64,000 nucleotides of DNA from positions 6,669 through 70,668 of the forward strand of contig CAKTEE010000010.1 of assembly GCA_934546985.1 (NCBI GenBank), in the 5' to 3' direction. This document shows, piece after piece, positions 59,512 to 64,000 of the stretch. Position 1 is the first letter of the stretch; every line of letters begins with the position of its first letter. A program made the translations under genes and the position numbers. The notes below the pieces were generated by a model. That model saw only the letters and a list, made by a program, of their open reading frames with translations. It ran no database searches and was not told the origin of the DNA. The DNA is from an uncultured Eubacteriales bacterium (lineage in GTDB: Bacteria > Bacillota > Clostridia > Oscillospirales > Acutalibacteraceae).

Positions 59512-61221
59512 TTATGCTGTTTTCGGCTCTGTGAGATATTCGACGGCAACACCTTGGCGGGTATCCGCTTTGTAATGCGGATGCCTTGGCACTGCCGGAA
59601 TCTCCACATAGCCAACAAAGCGGTAGTAGATCACGATCCGCTGCGTGCGATTCTTGCCAGTTCCCTCCGTTTCAAACACATCAATGCGGTCGATCAGCTC
59701 TCGCAGCAGCGGAGCTGTCAGGTAATCCATTTGCATAAACCGCCGCACGGCGAGGATGAAATTCTCCCGCTGCTGTTGCTGCTTTCCGGATTCAGACAGC
59801 TTCTTGCGAAGGGCGGTGATCTTACTTTTCAGCTCCATTCGCTCCACCTCATACTTATGAGACAGCTGCATAAACCACTCATCACTGACCTTTCCAGTGG
59901 CGTTATCCTCATAGAGCTTTTCATAGAGACGAGAAACGGTATCGTTCCGGGCCATCGCTTTTTGTAGTTCCTCCTCACAGCGCTTTTGTTCCTTCAAAAG
60001 CTCCTTGTCGGTCTTTCTGGCCAGCAGCTCAGCAAAGGCATCTTCGTCGTCGCTCAGATATTCTGCCATCCTCTGCAGCTCCAGCATCACCACCTGCTCG
60101 ATGGCATCCGCCCGCACATAGTGCCGTCCGGGACAGCTTCCCCGGTAGTCCACCTTGTTGTTGGCACACACAAAATAGTGAATATCCTTGTTGATGGTGT
60201 TGGTGTGGTAGCGCAGCTTTGTGTGGCAGTCGCCGCAGAACAGCAAATCGGCAAAGATACTTTTCTGCCCGTTATGCGGTTTCGGTGCACGGCGTTTCGT
60301 CCTGGCAATGCGAGCCTGCACCTTCTCAAAGTCCTTTCTGGCAATAACCGGCTCGTGAACATCCTTGAAAATCATCCAATTTTCCGGGTCGTTATCATAC
60401 CGCCGTTTATTCTTGAAGGACTTGGAATAGGTCTTGAAATTGATAACATCGCCGCAGTATTCCTGCTGGGAGAGGATCTTCTGCACCGTGGTCTTACACC
60501 ACCTGTACGGATTCGGCTGCGTCTTTTTTCCGCCTCTCGGAAGTCTCTTGCTCTGCCAATAGGCCATTGGGACAAGCACTTTCTGTTCCTGCAAAATGCG
60601 GGCAATGGTCTCATTGCCTTTCCCGTCAAGACACATCTTGAAAATGCTTTTGACAGTCTCCGCCGCCTCCGGGTCGATGATCCACTTCTTTTTGTTTTCG
60701 GGGCTTTTTTGATACCCGTAAGGCGGCTGGGATAACGGCTCGCCCATATTGCCACGCAGACGATGGGACGAGCGAATCTTTTTGGAAATGTCCCGTGCAT
60801 ACATCTCATTGAGAATGTTCTTGAAGGGGGCGATCTCGCTTTCGCCCTCCTCGCTGTCGATGGAGTCATTTACGGCAATAAAGCGGATACCGTGGTCAGG
60901 AAAATAGCTGTCCGTGTAGTTTCCAACGGAAACATAGTCACGGCCGAGGCGGGACAGGTCTTTCACCATCACAGCAGACACAAAGCCCATTTCAATGTCG
61001 CTGAGCATTTGCTGAAATCCGGGACGGTTGAAATTCGTTCCCGTATACCCGTCGTCCACATAGTATTTGGTGTTGGACAGACCCATCTCCTTTGCTTTCT
61101 GAGAGAGCAGGCGCTTCTGGTTGGCAACGGAATTGCTGTCGCCGTCCATTCCATCGTCACGGGATAGGCGGCAGTAAAGCGCTGTGATCCCAGTTGATTC
61201 TTTCTTAGTTTTCGGCTGCAT
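59512..61221 (-). CDS. TnpX-type serine recombinase
   Basis: 569 residues. The catalytic domain starts with ITALYCRLSRDDGMDGDSNS and has VMVKDLSRLGRDYVSVGNYT. A recombinase domain, a zinc ribbon (LFCGDCHTKLRYH ... CANNKVDYRGSC) and a long C-terminal coiled coil follow, as in the TnpX/Tn4451 and Tn1549-like group. It excises and inserts the element. ATG at 61221 after AAGGAGGAG; the frame to 61314 overlaps the gene before. Confidence 0.93.
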   Translation of the reverse strand: MQPKTKKESTGITALYCRLSRDDGMDGDSNSVANQKRLLSQKAKEMGLSNTKYYVDDGYTGTNFNRPGFQQMLSDIEMGFVSAVMVKDLSRLGRDYVSVGNYTDSYFPDHGIRFIAVNDSIDSEEGESEIAPFKNILNEMYARDISKKIRSSHRLRGNMGEPLSQPPYGYQKSPENKKKWIIDPEAAETVKSIFKMCLDGKGNETIARILQEQKVLVPMAYWQSKRLPRGGKKTQPNPYRWCKTTVQKILSQQEYCGDVINFKTYSKSFKNKRRYDNDPENWMIFKDVHEPVIARKDFEKVQARIARTKRRAPKPHNGQKSIFADLLFCGDCHTKLRYHTNTINKDIHYFVCANNKVDYRGSCPGRHYVRADAIEQVVMLELQRMAEYLSDDEDAFAELLARKTDKELLKEQKRCEEELQKAMARNDTVSRLYEKLYEDNATGKVSDEWFMQLSHKYEVERMELKSKITALRKKLSESGKQQQQRENFILAVRRFMQMDYLTAPLLRELIDRIDVFETEGTGKNRTQRIVIYYRFVGYVEIPAVPRHPHYKADTRQGVAVEYLTEPKTA

Positions 61222-61462
61222 TTTGCTCCTCCTTCCCGGCAGCCGTACACACATATTCTGCGTCAATTTTATCATCTGTCTGCACAGGCGGCAAATCTGC
61301 GAAGTCGCTGACAAGGTATTTTTCGAGCCTGCTGCCCATCTTTGTGTCCTGACTCATATCCTTGAAATTGACCGGTTCGTAGCGGTTCTCGACAAAATAC
61401 CGAACCCCATTGATGACATACTCCCGCTCTGGCAAACCGAAGCCTACAAAGAATTTGTCCAT
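61205..61462 (-). CDS. Small conserved mobile-element protein
   Basis: 85 residues: MDKFFVGFGLPEREYVINGV, RYFVENRYEPVNFKDMSQ and GSRLEKYLVSDFADLP. This small protein is typical next to TnpX-type recombinases in conjugative transposons, but its function is not known. ATG at 61462 follows AAGGAGG and the 3' end overlaps the recombinase start by 17 bases. Confidence 0.7.
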   Translation of the reverse strand: MDKFFVGFGLPEREYVINGVRYFVENRYEPVNFKDMSQDTKMGSRLEKYLVSDFADLPPVQTDDKIDAEYVCTAAGKEEQNAAEN

Positions 61463-61475
61463 TCTGTTGTCCTCC

Positions 61476-62330
61476 TTACCTTTCATCCCGGCTGCGCTGG
61501 CGGATGAGGTATTTGCGATAATATTCGCAAGCCTTGATGATGAAATCCTCCGTCTTTCCGGCATCCAAGCCTTTGGGAAGGACCTCCCGCAGACGGGATG
61601 CAGGGACCTTCACCGTCTCCCGCTGATTTGCTTTTTCCTCGCTCATAAGGAACTGGATCACATCCTTCGTCAGCAGCCCTTCACGGCCAGCCTTGTGCAT
61701 CCGCCACGCCTGCGAATAGGATGGGGTGCAGTCGTTGATGGCGCACTGCTCCAAAACCTCTCTCTGGCTGAATTCATCGAGGTAGGACATCTCCACGCCA
61801 ACGGACAGGGCAATTTCGCCTTTATCCATCTTTTCAAGGAACTCCGGGATGAGGTAGGTCAGGCGGATATAGCGCTGCACTTGCCTGCCGCTGTCTGTAT
61901 CGGAAATATCATCACGGGACTTGTGGCCAACTTGTCCACAGGTGATACCTTGATGGGACAGTGCCTCCATTTTCAGCTTATAGGCAAACGCCTTCTCGGA
62001 GGGAAGGATATGTTCCCGGTGGAGGTTGCTGTCCACCACGGCAATGGCAGCGCTGTCACGATCCAGCACACGGATAAGTACCGGGAGCTCTGTGAGTTTC
62101 GCTTTCTGGGCGGCGTATAAGCGACGGTGGCCGCTGATGACTTCGTATTCATCTGTATCCGCTATCGGTCGGACGATCAGCGGGGTAAGAACGCCATTTT
62201 CCTTGATACTCTCCACCAGAGCGGCCATTTCCGCATTGTCCTGCACCTTGTAAGGATGTCCTTCAAATGGGCGCAGACTGGTGATTTTCAAAAGCGTCGG
62301 TGTTGCCGACGCTGTAATACTGTTTTTCAT
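61476..62330 (-). CDS. ParB/RepB-type partition protein
   Basis: 284 residues. N-terminal ParB domain with HPYKVQDNAEMAALVESIKE, NGVLTPLIVRP and EVISGHRRLYAAQKA, then the HTH region (LTYLIPEFLEKMDKGEIALS). Binds element DNA, probably for maintenance of the extrachromosomal circle. Located before the small gene and the recombinase. Confidence 0.88.
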   Translation of the reverse strand: MKNSITASATPTLLKITSLRPFEGHPYKVQDNAEMAALVESIKENGVLTPLIVRPIADTDEYEVISGHRRLYAAQKAKLTELPVLIRVLDRDSAAIAVVDSNLHREHILPSEKAFAYKLKMEALSHQGITCGQVGHKSRDDISDTDSGRQVQRYIRLTYLIPEFLEKMDKGEIALSVGVEMSYLDEFSQREVLEQCAINDCTPSYSQAWRMHKAGREGLLTKDVIQFLMSEEKANQRETVKVPASRLREVLPKGLDAGKTEDFIIKACEYYRKYLIRQRSRDER

Positions 62331-62496
62331 CGGTTACCTTCTTTCTTTGTTTTACATTCCGAAAAAGGACGACTACCCGTTTTTCTTTCTTCGGATAGTA
62401 AGAGGATTACTACTCAGGTAAATAGAATTGATATTATTACCTGCTATTTCGCCGCAGTCTGAAATGCGACTTTTAGGCGCGGTTGTATGCTGATTT

Positions 62497-62853
62497 TCAG
62501 CCATCTATGCGGAACTTCTGCACATAAAGGCGGTTGGGCTTTCCCTTGCCCTGCCGCTTGCGGATGAGCAGGCCATGCTTTTCCAACTCCACGAATAGGC
62601 GTGTGGCCTTGTCGTGGCCGCAGGCGAAGATGGTGCAGACCTCATTCAGCGTGTAGTAGATGAAGATACGCCTGCTTTCGTCGGAAAACGCCGCGGCATT
62701 TCTGCCGGACAAGCCGGTGCGGTCAAGCAGCAGCCCGTAAAGCAGAGCAGCCTCTGCGGACAGCTCTTTATAGTGCGGATTCGTGAACAGTGCCTTTGGC
62801 ACTCGGTAGTAGGCGAAGGCTTCCGCCTCCCACCAGTAAGCTGTTTCGCTCAT
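62497..62853 (-). CDS. Replication initiator RepA N-terminal-domain protein
   Basis: 118 residues. YYRVPKALFTNPHYKELSAE, LLYGLLLDRTGLS and the winged-helix-like YYTLNEVCTIFACGHDKATR are features of RepA_N proteins. It may start replication of the excised element. Shorter than plasmid RepA; only the N-terminal domain is present, which is usual in Tn1549-like elements. Confidence 0.82.
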   Translation of the reverse strand: MSETAYWWEAEAFAYYRVPKALFTNPHYKELSAEAALLYGLLLDRTGLSGRNAAAFSDESRRIFIYYTLNEVCTIFACGHDKATRLFVELEKHGLLIRKRQGKGKPNRLYVQKFRIDG

Positions 62854-62898
62854 TGAATTCTCAACTCCTCTCGTCGGAAACCCCGACTGATTTTTGTA

Positions 62899-63195
62899 TC
62901 AAAATGGTGCGTGTTTTTTGGATTTGTCGCCCTGTAAGCCGCTTTCCCGAAGTGGGTAATATGATTTCCTTGCTGCGCTGTTTTCCTCGCCTTTGTCGTC
63001 TGTCGGCGCTTTTTTCAGAGCATACCGAACTGCCCGTTTGCTTTCGTATTTTGGGCACTCCAGCAGCAGCGCACGGAAGCTCTGCTTGCACTCGTGGGTG
63101 CAGCTGCGGCAGATCTCGTTGTATGTTCTGCGTCCGGTCTGCGGATGCAGGAAAAATGCCCACTCAGCTTTTGCCTTCTTGGATAATCTCGGCAT
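62899..63195 (-). CDS. Cys-rich small mobile-element protein
   Basis: 98 residues: PRLSKKAKAEWAFFLHPQTG, then CRSCTHECKQSFRALLLECP. Three or four cysteines suggest zinc binding. A conserved small protein of conjugative transposons, function unknown. Another frame over the same bases is a shadow. Confidence 0.6.
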   Translation of the reverse strand: MPRLSKKAKAEWAFFLHPQTGRRTYNEICRSCTHECKQSFRALLLECPKYESKRAVRYALKKAPTDDKGEENSAARKSYYPLRESGLQGDKSKKHAPF

Positions 63196-63357
63196 TGTAT
63201 TGACCTCTTTTCTGTTGTATTTCTTTCGCCGTTCTGCCCGATCATCGTTCCTGCCCCCCCCCAGTCAGGCGGCGTTGCCTCGCTCGTATCATCGCAAGGT
63301 CATATCTCGATCGGACGGTCATTCCGTTTTCAAGGTACACGGGGAGAACCCCTCAAC

Positions 63358-63431
63358 AGGTAGCCAGCGAGAAGGGCTGTTTATTAACCCCCTGTGAAAA
63401 AAATTCCCCCTATTAGGTAGCCAGCGAGAAG
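63358..63431. repeat. Two direct repeats with 57-nt period near rep region
   Basis: AGGTAGCCAGCGAGAAG at 63358-63374 and 63415-63431. Each is followed by a similar TTTAT..ACCCCCT stretch. They lie in a 497-nt gene-free interval (63196-63692) between the Cys-rich gene and the XRE gene and may be iterons or regulator binding sites. Confidence 0.6.
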
Positions 63432-63559
63432 ATTCATTTATAGACCCCCTCACTAACCAACTGGGAACTTTTTCACAGAAAAAACGAAATAAATTTTGTA
63501 AATTTTTTGTGAACGGAACGATAATTGCGTGTGTTCTTGTAAAATTATTTGGGCACAAA

Positions 63560-63604
63560 AAGAGGCGCAGCCAACGGATCACTCCGAAGGCTGCGCCTTT
63601 GTAT
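63560..63604 (+). terminator. Hairpin upstream of XRE gene
   Basis: AGGCGCAGCC pairs with GGCTGCGCCT, loop AACGGATCACTCCGAA; followed by a short TTTGT. A terminator or attenuator in the gene-free interval, oriented either way. Confidence 0.65.
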
Positions 63605-63632
63605 TTTGGTATTCAGTTTTCTACAAACAGTG

Positions 63633-63661
63633 TTGAGAAAATGATAGGTTTATGGTATAAT
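63633..63661 (+). promoter_or_regulatory. Promoter of XRE/DUF4011 operon
   Basis: TTGAGA (63633-63638), 17 nt, TATAAT (63656-63661), 31 nt before the XRE start. Confidence 0.65.
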
Positions 63662-63692
63662 ACTGTTAATCTTCTGGAAGGAGAACTGTTTG

Positions 63693-63917
63693 ATGACGCC
63701 TTTAAGTGAGCTGATCCGGGTTATGCGTAAGAAGGCCCTGCTGTCACAGGAAGATTTCGCAAAAGCTCTGAATGTATCCGTTGGAACGATAAACCGTTGG
63801 GAAAACGCCAAAACCAAGCCGAACATCGCGGCAATGAAAAAAATCAAGACTTTTTGTGAGGAAAACAACATCCCCTTTGATGAGATCGAAGCGGCGTGGA
63901 TCGCCCAGAAGGAGTGA
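63693..63917 (+). CDS. XRE-family HTH regulator in mobile element
   Basis: 74 residues: LSELIRVMRKKALLSQEDF, KALNVSVGTINRWENAKTKP, a HTH typical of restriction or defence locus controllers. ATG at 63693 after GGAAGGAG. Five nucleotides separate it from the next gene, so it is probably co-transcribed with it and may control it. Confidence 0.8.
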   Translation: MTPLSELIRVMRKKALLSQEDFAKALNVSVGTINRWENAKTKPNIAAMKKIKTFCEENNIPFDEIEAAWIAQKE

Positions 63918-63922
63918 CGAAG

Positions 63923-64000
63923 ATGGATACAAAGAAGCTGGATAAGTGGGCTGATTTGCTGCTGGATACAGGAAAACGCAATAATCTAATCAATTTTAAG
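63923..64000 (+). CDS. DUF4011-type (helicase family) protein, 5' partial
   Basis: Only 26 residues are visible: DKWADLLLDTGKRNNLINF. This resembles the start of DUF4011-domain proteins (pattern LLD.xxRNxLLNF), large proteins combining helicase and nuclease-like parts often found in mobile-element defence loci. The gene runs off the right edge. Identity is based on this short motif. Confidence 0.55.
   Translation, partial: MDTKKLDKWADLLLDTGKRNNLINFK

Larger units (their letters stand above)
59454..64000. mobile_element. Left end of a serine-recombinase integrative element, runs beyond window
   Basis: From here the GC content rises clearly above the host's, and the genes are those of integrative conjugative/mobilizable elements: a TnpX-type recombinase, a ParB-like protein and a RepA N-domain protein. 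It begins within about 50 nt of the tRNA-Leu terminator. The exact left end was not identified; the right end is outside the window. Confidence 0.75.

Noticed and set aside
63319..63582. 87-codon minus-strand frame in the gene-free interval of the second element
   Set aside because: It reads through the direct repeats and gives repeated SRWLP segments; no ribosome site, so it is a by-product of the repeats.
1..64000. CRISPR array
   Set aside because: No regularly spaced short repeats in at least three copies were seen, and there are no cas genes.

Overview
The window looks like a chromosomal segment of a gut-type Firmicute (class Clostridia, probably Ruminococcaceae/Oscillospiraceae-like; inferred from gene content, Shine-Dalgarno-led genes, moderate-to-low GC and protein style, not from a 16S gene). 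Three layers are visible: host chromosome, a complete siphovirus-type prophage of about 42 kb, and the start of a second, GC-richer integrative element at the right edge.

Host left flank (1-6752): a tetrapyrrole cluster on the minus strand (cbiG, hemA and a precorrin-2 dehydrogenase cut by the window edge), then the vitamin B6 locus, with the MocR-type regulator pdxR divergent from pdxS-pdxT. A strong bidirectional terminator separates pdxT from the 3' part of an asparagine synthetase gene (asnB).

Prophage (about 6753-48909): it sits inside asnB, between the codons of the conserved GECADE and IFGGYPW motifs. The 5' part of asnB lies at 48910-50044 and the 3' part at 6067-6752, 42 kb apart. 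Both ends carry one arm of a 23-nt inverted repeat, as expected of the attP half-sites of a large serine integrase, and that integrase is the last prophage gene. Joining the two asnB halves at the shared TC dinucleotide restores an uninterrupted frame of about 606 codons, so excision would repair the gene. Most prophage genes are on the minus strand, and from right to left they are: immunity and regulators, small early genes, a HUH-type replication protein, recU, a late regulator, packaging, head, tail, receptor-binding and lysis genes. Past the late terminator lies an AT-rich two-gene accessory operon (a methyltransferase-fold protein plus a tandem DUF262 protein), a candidate anti-phage system. 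The plus-strand lysogeny module is unusual. It has two separate repressor/divergent-gene switches, a duplicated set of small HTH regulators, a membrane-anchored ImmA/IrrE-like metallopeptidase, a putative membrane surface protein and the integrase.

Host right flank (50045-59453): a leader with a terminator hairpin just before asnB, a DHHW protein plus MBOAT acyltransferase pair, Hsp20, trmL, the glycolytic run pgk-tpiA-gpmI, rubredoxin, a small membrane-type protein and tRNA-Leu(UAA).

Second element (about 59454 to beyond 64000): a TnpX-type serine recombinase, a ParB-like protein, a RepA N-terminal-domain replication protein, repeats, and an XRE regulator followed 5 nt later by the start of a DUF4011-type (helicase family) gene that runs off the window. 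It looks like an integrative conjugative or mobilizable element with a possible defence cargo.
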